Positions 23,193-30,555 of a stretch of 38,144 nt of DNA are shown in pieces. Source of the stretch: a virus; the IMG/VR virus record IMGVR_UViG_3300044712_001180, positions 1-38,144 of that record. One strand, written 5' to 3'. A program made the position numbers and the translations under genes. Position 1 is the first letter of the stretch. Each line of letters begins with the position of its first letter. The notes under the pieces were generated by a model. That model searched no databases, had not been told where the DNA came from, and worked only from the letters and a program-made list of their open reading frames with translations.

Positions 23193-23693
23193 ATGCAATT
23201 CAAATCTGCCACAGGCATTGACTACGTTTCTGCCGCCACGCCGCTTCCCGTTGTTCTAAACGGTGTCACCACCAACAGCGATGCCGCAGCCGGGCAGGTG
23301 GGGGAGTATATTTCTGCCAGCCTCGCCCAAGCATCCGCAACATCACTGACGGATTCCACCCCGGTTAATTTAACCAGCATCTCCCTTACAGCGGGCGATT
23401 GGGATGTGGATGGGGCACTCTATTACAACCCGGCCAACACCACACAGACCACCTTGTTTTCGGGTGGTGTCAGCACCACAAGCGCAACCCTGCCGTCATC
23501 TAACGGAATTGGCGGTAAGGCACTCGACCAAATTGCGCGCACCTCCACGGGGTCCGGTCCATCGGCCTATGCCGTGCCAACCACCCGCCTGTCTCTGGCC
23601 GTGACCACCACGGTCTATCTGGTGGCACAGGCCAACTTCACCGTCTCCACCGCCACTGCGTTTGGCCAGATTCGCGCTCGCCGGGTGAGGTAA
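23193..23693 (+). CDS. Putative receptor-binding/head-fibre beta protein
   Basis: A 166-residue protein. The N-terminal strand carries the PLPV motif. The rest is Thr/Ser/Ala-rich jelly-roll-like sequence ending TAFGQIRARRVR, an ending common in small phage fibre-tip proteins with a TNF/C1q-like fold. It lies directly before the tailspike gene, which fits a receptor-binding or tip protein. Confidence 0.55.
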   Translation: MQFKSATGIDYVSAATPLPVVLNGVTTNSDAAAGQVGEYISASLAQASATSLTDSTPVNLTSISLTAGDWDVDGALYYNPANTTQTTLFSGGVSTTSATLPSSNGIGGKALDQIARTSTGSGPSAYAVPTTRLSLAVTTTVYLVAQANFTVSTATAFGQIRARRVR

Positions 23694-23701
23694 CGCACCC
23701 A

Positions 23702-24553
23702 ATGGAAACGGTAAAGGCATCATGGTTCGGCCCCAAGGGGGATGACGTAGCAGACGACGCCGCCGCGCTTCAGGCTGTCATAACCTTTGCCGAGAACTCC
23801 ACGGCTGGCTACAGCCCTGTTTTGGAGTTGGGGTGCAGGACGTACAAGATTGGCACCACCCTAAACATTCGGCGGTGTTCCATTAGGGGGAATGGGGCCA
23901 AGCTGAGATACACCGGCACCGGCAGCGCAATCAAGGTGAGCGGGACCAATGCCGGATTGCATGTGGTTCTATCTGATTTTCAGTTGGCCAAAGACCTCCC
24001 CGCCACCCCGCCCCTTGCCATCAACACCCTGACGGGCACCGGCATAGAGTTTGAACTGGCGGCATGGTTCAAGGTGGACAACGTGGAGGTCAACAGGTTC
24101 GGGGTGGGCATGTCGTTTGTGGACTCAAGATACGCCACCATCATAGGCCCAATCATCAGTGCTTGCGGAATAGGGATGCGCTTTTCGGCGGGCAACACGG
24201 CATCTTCCTACATGACCCATACGAAGGTTTTCGGCGGGACCATCACCGCCGCCAACTCAACCTTCAGTTCCTTTGTCGGGGGCAGGGGGGTTCTAATTGA
24301 GAACCCGTATAACAAGAGCGTGGATGGGATTGCGTTCTATGGCACGGCCCTTGAGGGGGTTTATGAAAGGAAACTGTTGGTGGGGGAAAACGTGCGCTGG
24401 TGCGCCTTCAATGACATTTATTGGGATTACTCCAACGGTGGGACGGACATAGAAATGGCCTCCGGTTCATCCTATAACACCATTAGGGGCGGGAGCGCGT
24501 TAAACCTGATGGTGGTTAATGATGCGGGGCTAAACAATAAGGTGTATCAATGA
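23702..24553 (+). CDS. Tailspike, pectate-lyase-like beta-helix
   Basis: A 283-residue protein beginning FGPKGDDVADDAAALQAVI, the signature start of pectate-lyase-3/tailspike beta-helices. The body shows repeated short strands with Gly/Asn turns (GTGIEFELAAWFKVDNVEVN, GIGMRFSAG). It probably binds and may cleave surface polysaccharide. It is short for a tailspike, and active-site acids cannot be assigned from sequence alone. Its stop overlaps the start of the lipoprotein gene. Confidence 0.7.
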   Translation: METVKASWFGPKGDDVADDAAALQAVITFAENSTAGYSPVLELGCRTYKIGTTLNIRRCSIRGNGAKLRYTGTGSAIKVSGTNAGLHVVLSDFQLAKDLPATPPLAINTLTGTGIEFELAAWFKVDNVEVNRFGVGMSFVDSRYATIIGPIISACGIGMRFSAGNTASSYMTHTKVFGGTITAANSTFSSFVGGRGVLIENPYNKSVDGIAFYGTALEGVYERKLLVGENVRWCAFNDIYWDYSNGGTDIEMASGSSYNTIRGGSALNLMVVNDAGLNNKVYQ

Positions 24554-25182
24554 AATGGCTGGCCCCAATCCTCTGTTGTCTATTCCTGACGGGGTGCGGG
24601 ATGCTACCGGCTAGAATCAAGGCGGGGCCGGTAAGCGTTACGGGGGTCAAAGACGCGGGCAAACCGGCTACGCTGGCCACAAGTGAAGCGGGGACGGTCA
24701 TCCCCCTCCCCGAAGGTTCCAGGGTCACAGTTACCAAATATGAGCCTGTAGCAGCCACTCCAATGGCCCCGGCCCAACCCGCCAAGGAGGTAACAGAGAT
24801 TGCCCCCAGCGGCCCGACTGAATACCACAAGACAGAAAGCACGGTTAAGGCCGATACCGGCACAGTGGACACCAGCGTTAGGAAGCACCAGATAGACGTT
24901 GAAGATCGGCGTTGGCTTCTTTGGGCGGCTATCGTTTGCGGCATTGCCGGGGTGGTTCTTAAGTCCATGCTGCCGGGGTGGGGCGGGCTGTCTAACGGCC
25001 TCCTTATCGGTGCGGCCCTTGCGTTTGGGGCGTGGAAACTGTCAGACATTCCCGCGTGGATATGGGCGGCAGTAATCATCGTAATGGTTGCGATGGCCGC
25101 AGGTTACAAACGGGCCGAATGGGACAAAGACGGCGACGGCGTGCCCGACTTTCTACAGAAACCTAAACAGCCCCCGCAATGA
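24550..25182 (+). CDS. Lipoprotein with three membrane segments and a calcium-type loop
   Basis: A 210-residue protein. It begins with a lipoprotein signal peptide (MKWLAPILCCLFLTGC, lipidated Cys16). A Pro/Thr-rich periplasmic stretch follows, then three hydrophobic segments (about 118-139, 145-162 and 168-186). The tail has DKDGDGVPD (192-200), the DxDxDG calcium loop of EF-hand or thrombospondin type-3 repeats. The place after the tailspike and before holin-like genes suggests a lysis or envelope role, perhaps spanin-like or superinfection exclusion. No family with this combination is known to me. Confidence 0.6.
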   Translation: MKWLAPILCCLFLTGCGMLPARIKAGPVSVTGVKDAGKPATLATSEAGTVIPLPEGSRVTVTKYEPVAATPMAPAQPAKEVTEIAPSGPTEYHKTESTVKADTGTVDTSVRKHQIDVEDRRWLLWAAIVCGIAGVVLKSMLPGWGGLSNGLLIGAALAFGAWKLSDIPAWIWAAVIIVMVAMAAGYKRAEWDKDGDGVPDFLQKPKQPPQ

Positions 25183-25696
25183 TCTTATTCTTCCGGCTTC
25201 TGCGGGTGTTATTGTTCTGCTCCGTGCGGGTGGCCCACTTGCAATTCTCTTTGGAGTATCCGGCGTCATTGTTAATGCGCTCTATGCTGTGCCCGTCTGG
25301 CCTTGGTCCCATGTCGTCCAAAAAGTTCTGAAACGATGAAGCCCACCGATCATCAACCGTTATTCCGCGACCTCCGTAGTTTTCCCAAGACCGCGACCGT
25401 GGATTTCTGCACCGGGACAGCATCCCCTTCCATGTCGTATATTCAGGGGTCCACCGCCCGTTACCCGTTCCGCCATGCTTTACTGCCCTAACCTTATTCA
25501 GTTCTGCGTGCAGGCACCCGCAAGAAGCGGAATCCCCCGCCTTAAGCGCATCCTCCCTGCGGGCAACCACGTTTCCGCAATCACAAACGCACACCCAATA
25601 CTTTCTGTATCCCTGCCTGAACATTGTTCTAGTTGTAAGACGGCCATATTTCATATGCCAAAATGGTTGTGGATTCGGGTCGTGCTTGCAACACAT
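25163..25696 (-). CDS. Homing-endonuclease-like protein (paralogue of the 33992 gene)
   Basis: A 177-residue protein from the ATG at 25696; a TTG start at 25753 is also open. The N-terminal zinc-like part has CVCDCGN and CGCLH. The core WKGMLSRCRNP, YGGRGITVDDRW and SIERINNDAGYSKENCKWAT belongs to a widespread group of phage HNH-type homing proteins. It runs against the late operon and overlaps the lipoprotein 3-prime end by 20 bases, as expected of an inserted mobile gene. Confidence 0.75.
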   Translation of the reverse strand: MCCKHDPNPQPFWHMKYGRLTTRTMFRQGYRKYWVCVCDCGNVVARREDALKAGDSASCGCLHAELNKVRAVKHGGTGNGRWTPEYTTWKGMLSRCRNPRSRSWENYGGRGITVDDRWASSFQNFLDDMGPRPDGHSIERINNDAGYSKENCKWATRTEQNNNTRRSRKNKIIAGAV

Positions 25697-25792
25697 TTGG
25701 GGCACAATCGGGGCTTGTATGAGCCGGTCCCGAACGATAAACCTCCGTCCCAAACGTAAACCTTTTTCTAGGCTAATTTACTGTTTACCCTT

Positions 25793-26041
25793 ATGCAATC
25801 TCCCTCCCTATTTTCGGGCATGGCGGCCCAAATCGAGTCCCTAAGCAACTCCCTAAGACCCTCTATTGCCACGGTGGTAACTGCCGCCGGGACGGTGGGG
25901 AACGTGGCGGTTTGGCAGGAAGCAATCAAGGGGTGGGCCGCGTTTGTGACTGTTCTAATCAGCGTGCCCACGGCCATAGTTGTGCTGTTTTATTGGCTTT
26001 TCAAACTGAGGCGGGAGTGGTTAGATCGGAATCGCCCATGA
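25793..26041 (+). CDS. Holin-like membrane protein
   Basis: An 82-residue protein with one clear transmembrane segment (AAFVTVLISVPTAIVVLFYW) and a weaker one before it, followed by a charged tail KLRREWLDRNRP. Size, topology and location after the tail genes suit a holin. No endolysin is adjacent, so this remains tentative. It is coupled to the next micro-gene by ATGA. Confidence 0.5.
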   Translation: MQSPSLFSGMAAQIESLSNSLRPSIATVVTAAGTVGNVAVWQEAIKGWAAFVTVLISVPTAIVVLFYWLFKLRREWLDRNRP

Positions 26042-26130
26042 CGACCTTTGTTTTAGCCATCGTATTTATTCCCCTGCTTTATTGGGGCGGCTTGAAGCTA
26101 AAGCGCAAAATAGATAGAAACACAAAATGA
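26038..26130 (+). CDS. 30-residue single-pass membrane peptide
   Basis: The peptide has a hydrophobic helix (TTFVLAIVFIPLLYWGGL) and a basic tail (KLKRKIDRNTK). It overlaps the holin-like gene and the next gene by ATGA junctions at both ends, which supports translation. A lysis accessory (antiholin or pinholin-like) is possible. Confidence 0.5.
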   Translation: MTTFVLAIVFIPLLYWGGLKLKRKIDRNTK

Positions 26131-26396
26131 AGCTGTCAGAACACACCCGGAATGTATTGACTGCGACAAACGACAACAAGGCATCTGCCATGAATAAACT
26201 GATCGGGACATACTATTTGGTTGAAGGTGACCGCCACCTAGAGATTCGGGAGGCCCGCGCCAGGGAACTTATCGCCGCATGTTATGGCCACGGCCAACAC
26301 AAATCCTATCCTGGGTGGGATAAGGCCACTCTATCGCTTGGGACAAATCAATTCCTGCTGTTTGAGGAGGCCAGAATGGCGGAAGTCGCCCCATGA
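26127..26396 (+). CDS. Hypothetical protein in the lysis block
   Basis: An 89-residue soluble protein (ARARELIAACYGHGQHKSYP, LSLGTNQFLLFEEAR). No lysozyme, amidase or peptidase motif is visible. It is coupled to membrane peptides on both sides, so a lysis-related role is an inference from context. Confidence 0.55.
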   Translation: MKLSEHTRNVLTATNDNKASAMNKLIGTYYLVEGDRHLEIREARARELIAACYGHGQHKSYPGWDKATLSLGTNQFLLFEEARMAEVAP

Positions 26397-26488
26397 CTGT
26401 AGCGACCCGCAGAGAACTAGCTGCCCTAGTGTTGGCCCTTGGCTTCGCTGGCTTTCTGGCGTGGGTGATTCTAATCGCCTTGACCTAG
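26393..26488 (+). CDS. 31-residue membrane peptide
   Basis: The short N-terminus TVATRRELA precedes a hydrophobic helix (ALVLALGFAGFLAWVILIAL) that ends the chain. The start overlaps the previous stop by ATGA. It is the second single-pass micro-protein of this block. Confidence 0.5.
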   Translation: MTVATRRELAALVLALGFAGFLAWVILIALT

Positions 26489-26559
26489 TGGGGTGGGGTA
26501 TGGGGCCAGAGGATGAAGATGAACCTGAGATAATGGACAGCGATGTTGTCCGCATGTAA
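26488..26559 (+). CDS. Possible 23-residue acidic micro-protein
   Basis: A GTG overlaps the previous TAG (TAGTG), the same junction as at 16463-16467, and opens a frame with a GPEDEDEPE stretch. It is the last frame before the terminator hairpin. Its small size leaves little support; an ATG at 26500 is an alternative start. Confidence 0.25.
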   Translation: MGWGMGPEDEDEPEIMDSDVVRM

Positions 26560-26565
26560 TGAAGT

Positions 26566-26598
26566 AGCCCGGTCTAACCACCCCTGATTAGCCGGGCT
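26566..26598. terminator. Hairpin between the converging operons
   Basis: AGCCCGG (26566-26572) pairs with CCGGGCT (26592-26598), and CTAA (26574-26577) with TTAG (26588-26591) inside it, leaving a 10-nt loop. There is no T-run. It lies just beyond the last late frame and is the best candidate to stop rightward transcription. A smaller stem CCCAC/GTGGG follows at 26636-26650. Confidence 0.55.
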
Positions 26599-26673
26599 CG
26601 CCTTCCCGTCGCCCCATCCCTGAAGCTAAGGCCAACCCACCAATAGTGGGCGTGCGGCGTATGGGGGAGATTA

Positions 26674-26690
26674 CCTAGAGCATGTCTAGG
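26674..26690. other. CCTAGA/TCTAGG inverted repeat
   Basis: Perfect 6-bp arms with a 5-nt spacer lie in the gap between the two operons. It could be part of a leftward terminator (AT-rich stretch at 26701-26711) or a protein site. The related CCTAG core occurs in the operator at 36368-36387. Confidence 0.3.
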
Positions 26691-26708
26691 GGTTGTCAAA
26701 CCCTATTT

Positions 26709-26969
26709 TTACGCCCCCTTCCGCCTGTACCAGACGGCCCTAACCAGCCTGCCGTCCCGCACCACCTGTCCCTCAAAGCGTTCCAGCAGGCCCGCCCTGA
26801 CCCCCGCCTTGGCCCTTTTAATGGCCGTGGTGGGGAAAAGGCCCCATAGGGTGGTAAGTTCATCCAGTGACTTCCAGCCTTGGCCTGTGGGGCGTTTCTC
26901 CGCCTTGGCAGACAATGCCACCGAAAAACCCGACCAGAAATCAGTAGGTTTTGTAAGAGCTTGGGGCAT
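26709..26969 (-). CDS. Winged-helix-like small protein
   Basis: An 86-residue protein, last in the leftward operon. The second half (SLDELTTLWGLFPTTAIKRA, then AGLLERFEGQVVRDGR and AVWYRRKG) reads as helix-turn-helix plus wing, a DNA-binding fold. The ATG at 26969 is chosen over the frame to 27023; it still overlaps the phosphoesterase gene by 29 bases. Possibly a repressor or origin-binding factor. Confidence 0.55.
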   Translation of the reverse strand: MPQALTKPTDFWSGFSVALSAKAEKRPTGQGWKSLDELTTLWGLFPTTAIKRAKAGVRAGLLERFEGQVVRDGRLVRAVWYRRKGA

Positions 26970-27681
26970 GGAATTTATCGTTGATTCTGATGGTTTGGTG
27001 AAGCTGGTAGGTGCCGTCCTCAAAGAGCAGGCCCGAGGCCCAGCCGTTGCGGTGGCGAAGCTTGTTCGGCTGATGCTGGTTGTAGCTCATGTCCGTTTTG
27101 CAGATGCAGGCGATGGAGCGGGCTTCCTTTGGCCCCTGGTCTGATTCAACCGGGTAGCTTTCGGCGGTGTGGATATGCCCCAAGATCACCTGACCATAGA
27201 TGGCGGCATGGCGGGAGAGGGCGTTTTTGCCCGAGGTGTACCCGTGAACCATCTTCATTTCCCCCACCCGCAGGATACCAAGGCGGGCGTCGTAGGGCAG
27301 CATGGAGGCCCGCGATTGCCTGACTACGGCCTCCAACCGCTTAACGGCATCCGTGGCGTAGTCCCGCAGGACGCCGGAGCAGGACTCCCGAAACTTATAG
27401 ATTCGCTCATCATGGTTCCCCCGGAGGAAGTGGTTCACCTTCCCGCCGTCAAAGAAGCGGCGCATGAAGTCCGTTCCCATAGCCCAATCATCGGCCAGCG
27501 ATTCGGCCTTTTCGTCATCGGTTGCCCCCCGGCGAAGGTTGCGGAAATCCCAGTTGTCCCCGAGGTGGAAACGGTGGGTGGGCTTGAAGTCATCCATGAA
27601 GGCGAAAAGGGCTTTCTCGGTGACGGGGCAGATTTGATCGCCGTGCGGGTCGCCCATGATGATGAACTTTTCAGCCTTCAT
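26941..27681 (-). CDS. Calcineurin-like metallophosphoesterase
   Basis: A 246-residue protein with all five blocks of the family: GDPHGD (Asp11, His13), GDNWD (Asp42), GNHDE (Asn89, His90), His146 and GHIH (169-171). Two metal ions would be bound. Relatives include phosphodiesterases acting on nucleotides, 2-3-cyclic ends or DNA (SbcD-like). The lack of accessory domains leaves the substrate open. It is coupled to the upstream micro-gene by ATGA. Confidence 0.85.
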   Translation of the reverse strand: MKAEKFIIMGDPHGDQICPVTEKALFAFMDDFKPTHRFHLGDNWDFRNLRRGATDDEKAESLADDWAMGTDFMRRFFDGGKVNHFLRGNHDERIYKFRESCSGVLRDYATDAVKRLEAVVRQSRASMLPYDARLGILRVGEMKMVHGYTSGKNALSRHAAIYGQVILGHIHTAESYPVESDQGPKEARSIACICKTDMSYNQHQPNKLRHRNGWASGLLFEDGTYQLHQTIRINDKFHAPSSYKTY

Positions 27682-27791
27682 TTCTTGTGCTTTTTCTTGT
27701 TGGCCCGCTTAACTACGGCCTTGGGTTTGAGCAAGTTCCTGCGCCACATACCAGAAAGGTCGGGCCATTTGACTAGCTGGGGCGTTTTCAT
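27678..27791 (-). CDS. 37-residue basic micro-protein
   Basis: It starts MKTPQLVKWPDLSG and ends in a Lys/Arg-rich tail (KRANKKKHKK). ATGA overlaps tie it to the genes on both sides, which is the reason for accepting such a short frame. Nucleic-acid binding is a guess from charge. Confidence 0.5.
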   Translation of the reverse strand: MKTPQLVKWPDLSGMWRRNLLKPKAVVKRANKKKHKK

Positions 27792-27907
27792 GGTTTTAGC
27801 CCCTTTGCAATTCGGGCTAGGCAACGCTTACAAACAAACCAGCGGGTTTGGCCCCTGGCCCGCCACTTGGCGGCGGTGCGAATATAAACACAGACAGGGG
27901 TTTTCAT
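27788..27907 (-). CDS. 39-residue basic micro-protein with CxxC
   Basis: The frame opens MKTPVCVYIRTAAKW and has FVCKRC, one CxxC pair. It shares its first four residues with the next micro-gene, hinting at a shared leader or a small duplication. ATGA overlaps occur at both ends. Confidence 0.5.
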   Translation of the reverse strand: MKTPVCVYIRTAAKWRARGQTRWFVCKRCLARIAKGLKP

Positions 27908-28164
27908 TCTAGGGAGTAGTGGGGCGTTCCGGTTTTAGAGCAGTAATCCAAAATTGCTTCTTCCTCGGTCCAACCCGTGCCATGCGTCATGACGCCGTCT
28001 ATGGCTATGACATAGCAGACCCACGGGCGAACATCCTCCCCGGTTTCTGGCGATTCACCCCCCTCAGAAAGCTCAATATCATAGTGGGTATCTAGGTTGT
28101 GCTTGCGGAGCCACCGAAGTTTTGGGCTAAGCGATTCGGGCAGGTCGTCAAATAGGGTGTTCAT
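27904..28164 (-). CDS. Hypothetical acidic protein
   Basis: An 86-residue acidic protein (HYDIELSEGGESPETGEDV) with a following beta segment (PWVCYVIAIDGVMTHGTGWT). Function is unknown. It is coupled on both sides by ATGA. Confidence 0.65.
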   Translation of the reverse strand: MNTLFDDLPESLSPKLRWLRKHNLDTHYDIELSEGGESPETGEDVRPWVCYVIAIDGVMTHGTGWTEEEAILDYCSKTGTPHYSLE

Positions 28165-28454
28165 GGCGCGGGGCGATTAAGCCGAATCTTTATGCAAATG
28201 GCGGGGTGGTTACTTTGGCCGTAGCAATCAGACCAACCGGGAAGGGATTGGGGGTCTTTGCAGACGGTTACGGACTCAATGACCCCCGATAGACGCTCAT
28301 ACTTTCCGTAACCCTTGGACAGCGTGACGGGCCTCCCCGCGTAGCAATTCTTTTCATTCCACGACCGCCAATACATGCGGTATTCCGTGTCCTTTGTGCC
28401 CGCCTTGAATTGCTCAAAGTAGGCAGTCTTTAGCGGGATGAATAGGGGCGTCAT
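28161..28454 (-). CDS. ASCH/PUA-like domain protein
   Basis: A 97-residue protein with PLKTAYFEQFKAGTKDTEYR, then AGRPVTLSKGYGKYERLSGV, the layout of ASCH domains (beta barrel related to PUA), where a K-x-x-E-x-R helix is followed by the barrel. Such proteins bind RNA or modified bases. The ATG at 28454 overlaps the previous stop; an earlier ATG (28478) is less economical. Confidence 0.65.
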   Translation of the reverse strand: MTPLFIPLKTAYFEQFKAGTKDTEYRMYWRSWNEKNCYAGRPVTLSKGYGKYERLSGVIESVTVCKDPQSLPGWSDCYGQSNHPAICIKIRLNRPAP

Positions 28455-28882
28455 GGTGATACAGGGGCGAGTTTCCATTCGCCCTTTTCTTTGGTTACTA
28501 CGGTAAAGGAAATGAAGGGGAACAGGCGGGCGGCTACCCGTATCTTCACCTTGGCATCCTCCCTGAAAAACCCCTTGGTTTCGTGGGCGTGCAGCTTGCC
28601 GTCTTGGGTGAGGAAAAAGAAATCAGGGGTATAGCGGCAGTCATCGGCCAGTTTCAGGGTGATGTTTTGCGCCCCCACCCAGGCGTGCCCGTCAGCCTGC
28701 AACTTCGCCCACCAAGCGGCCTCTGTCTTGTTCATCTTGGCAACGTCTTTGGATGGGACTACAGAGAGCATTGGGGCGGGCGTTTCATAAGGTTTGAAAG
28801 AGTGGGTGCCTACGTTGTGGCCCGGATTAACTAGCTGGGCCTGTAGGGCGGGGGGCAGGTCGGTGAGGCGAAAGGCCTTCAC
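28451..28882 (-). CDS. PD-(D/E)XK endonuclease (DUF1064-like)
   Basis: A 143-residue protein. NKTEAAWW gives the first acidic residue (Glu54), YTPDFFF the central Asp87, and HETKG the Glu101-x-Lys103 of the PD-(D/E)XK fold. KVKIRVAARLFPFISFTVV completes the core. Family members in phages are thought to act as resolvase-like or recombination nucleases. It fits the DNA-processing genes around it. Confidence 0.75.
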   Translation of the reverse strand: MKAFRLTDLPPALQAQLVNPGHNVGTHSFKPYETPAPMLSVVPSKDVAKMNKTEAAWWAKLQADGHAWVGAQNITLKLADDCRYTPDFFFLTQDGKLHAHETKGFFREDAKVKIRVAARLFPFISFTVVTKEKGEWKLAPVSP

Positions 28883-28891
28883 GGGGCGGGC

Positions 28892-29140
28892 TTACGCACA
28901 GGGTCGCTCGTTTATCCCCACCTTGCGCAACGCCTCCGGTTCAATGCTTATCCAGTGAACGCGGTGGGCGCGAAACGGGCCGCGCCAATGAACGTGCCAC
29001 GCCCGCATAAGGAGTCCGTTGATATGTCGCACCGTTCCCGGCACAACGCCCCGCTCAAAGCTTTCCCAAGAGCCACCAGCAAACCAGCTTTCGCGTGAAT
29101 ACTCAGGCCCGGCCCCTTCCTCTCTATGTATTGTTTTCAT
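28892..29140 (-). CDS. Hypothetical protein
   Basis: An 82-residue, His/Trp/Arg-rich protein (MRAWHVHWRGPFRAHRVHWI). The ATG at 29140 overlaps the previous stop; a TTG at 29149 is possible but unlikely. No family is recognised. Confidence 0.6.
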   Translation of the reverse strand: MKTIHREEGAGPEYSRESWFAGGSWESFERGVVPGTVRHINGLLMRAWHVHWRGPFRAHRVHWISIEPEALRKVGINERPCA

Positions 29141-29319
29141 AAATTCCAAATCAGTGTTTCGTATTTGTTGATCTTCACCACCCGATAGGGGCGGTAGTTA
29201 ATAATTGGGTTAGTAATAGGTATAGTTGTTAGAGGTGGGGGCAAACCTATCTTTGGTTTCTTGCTAGAAGTTACTTTGGTTTGGGGCGGGGCGAGGGGAG
29301 AACCAAAGAGGTCGTTCAT
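29137..29319 (-). CDS. Hypothetical proline-rich small protein
   Basis: A 60-residue protein. The N-terminus MNDLFGSPLAPPQTK resembles short PCNA/clamp-binding-type peptides only superficially. The rest is Pro/Ile-rich with a Tyr/Lys tail. AT content is higher than in its neighbours around 29200-29260. ATGA overlaps support translation. Confidence 0.55.
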   Translation of the reverse strand: MNDLFGSPLAPPQTKVTSSKKPKIGLPPPLTTIPITNPIINYRPYRVVKINKYETLIWNL

Positions 29320-29984
29320 GTGAATTGTAATACTTCTTGGCCCATGCGACGGGCGGCGATTTCGCAGTAGCGTTCCTCCCGCTCTATCATGGTGCATTTA
29401 CGGCCAAGGTCTTTGCAGGCGCGGCCCGTGGTCCCGCTGCCGGCGAATGGGTCGAGCACGGTGTGGGCGTCGGGGAAGAATGAGAGGCACCAGAGCATAA
29501 GGGCAAGCGGTTTTTGAGTTGGATGCTCTCTGTCGGGTTCCTTTGCCAAAAGGCCATTGCCCGAATATCTAAGCATCTTTACGGAAACCCCGGAAAGCGT
29601 TGTCCACGCAAGCTCTGCGTCCGAGTAGGTTGGCATCGTGTTTTCTTTGTCCCAAACAAGCCAGCGCGGGCGGGGTGGCAGAACATCAGAAAAATAGTTC
29701 CCGCCCCATATAATGCAATCGTCGATGTTTTCCGTGATTGAATCGAACACGGCCCTTTCCGGCTTTACGGAATCCCACCCGCCAACGTATTGCCTCGGCG
29801 CACGCGCAATGTTGTTTCCAAATCCGTCCACCCCGCCCGCGTTTCTTCCGGCGTCCTGTTTAATCCCATAGGGTGGGTCCGTCAGCAGCAAATCGAACCG
29901 CCCCAACAGCGGAACAATCTCACGACAGTCCCCATGATACAGTGTCACCGCATCATCTTGATAGTATGGCTTGGGCAAACTCAT
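29316..29984 (-). CDS. DNA N6-adenine/N4-cytosine methyltransferase (beta class)
   Basis: A 222-residue protein. LLLTDPPYG (motif IV, DPPY 36-39) comes before the cofactor motif VLDPFAGSGTTGRAC, the order of the beta class. HPTQKPLAL lies between them, as in solitary phage and cell-cycle-type enzymes. It would methylate exocyclic amino groups in a short DNA sequence, probably to evade restriction. No partner restriction gene is visible. Confidence 0.88.
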   Translation of the reverse strand: MSLPKPYYQDDAVTLYHGDCREIVPLLGRFDLLLTDPPYGIKQDAGRNAGGVDGFGNNIARAPRQYVGGWDSVKPERAVFDSITENIDDCIIWGGNYFSDVLPPRPRWLVWDKENTMPTYSDAELAWTTLSGVSVKMLRYSGNGLLAKEPDREHPTQKPLALMLWCLSFFPDAHTVLDPFAGSGTTGRACKDLGRKCTMIEREERYCEIAARRMGQEVLQFT

Positions 29985-30307
29985 CCGTAAATCCTCCCCG
30001 TTGGTTCCCCATAGGTTCCCCCCGGCCTGCGGTAAGGAATCTTGGGCGGTTTGGTATAGATAAAATCCCTGCCCGTCCTGTGGTCACTTTGGGTAAGGTT
30101 CCCGACACCCTCAGCATCCCCTCTGAGGTTGGTAGGACTCGTTGGAACGGGCAGGGAAAGGTCTTGGGCGGGGCGTTCCGCTGCTTTCTTGGCGGCGGTG
30201 GCGTGCCTGCGCTTCATGCTGGCTACGGTTACGGTGGGCGGGGTGGGGGGCTTCGCCAAACCCATCCTGATTGCCCACTGGACGGCATCTCTGTTATTTA
30301 CGCTCAT
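29981..30307 (-). CDS. Hypothetical basic protein
   Basis: A 108-residue protein. An N-terminal helix (SVNNRDAVQWAIRMGLA) is followed by a Pro/Arg/Thr-rich, likely disordered region. The ATG at 30307 overlaps the previous stop; the frame to 30382 is a shadow. No family is recognised. Confidence 0.6.
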   Translation of the reverse strand: MSVNNRDAVQWAIRMGLAKPPTPPTVTVASMKRRHATAAKKAAERPAQDLSLPVPTSPTNLRGDAEGVGNLTQSDHRTGRDFIYTKPPKIPYRRPGGTYGEPTGRIYG

Positions 30308-30555
30308 TGGTTCAAAAGGATTTCCCTGGTTGTCTCGACGTAGTTGTTCCACCCGCAGTCCCGCGCCCGCTCCATATGCCAACAGACATAGGGTTGGCCC
30401 GCTTCATCTGTTTTCCTTTGGGCGGTTTTATGGTAATCGGGGCAGGTGCAATAATGTTCCAGCCAGTCCACGTAGTAGGGCGGTTGGTCGGGTTTGGTGC
30501 GGGACTTAACATAAAAGCAAAGGGGGCGTCCCTGAATGGGGGTGACGGTGTTCAT
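30304..30555 (-). CDS. SWIM-type zinc-finger protein
   Basis: An 83-residue protein with YCTCPDY and YVCWHMERA, giving the C-x-C-xn-C-x-H ligands (Cys36, Cys38, Cys58, His60) of a SWIM finger. The fold binds DNA or other proteins and is common in recombination cofactors. It is coupled by ATGA to genes on both sides. Confidence 0.65.
   Translation of the reverse strand: MNTVTPIQGRPLCFYVKSRTKPDQPPYYVDWLEHYCTCPDYHKTAQRKTDEAGQPYVCWHMERARDCGWNNYVETTREILLNQ

Noticed and set aside
27169-27912. 247-residue rightward frame
   Set aside because: Antisense shadow of the metallophosphoesterase and the micro-genes; no motifs of its own.
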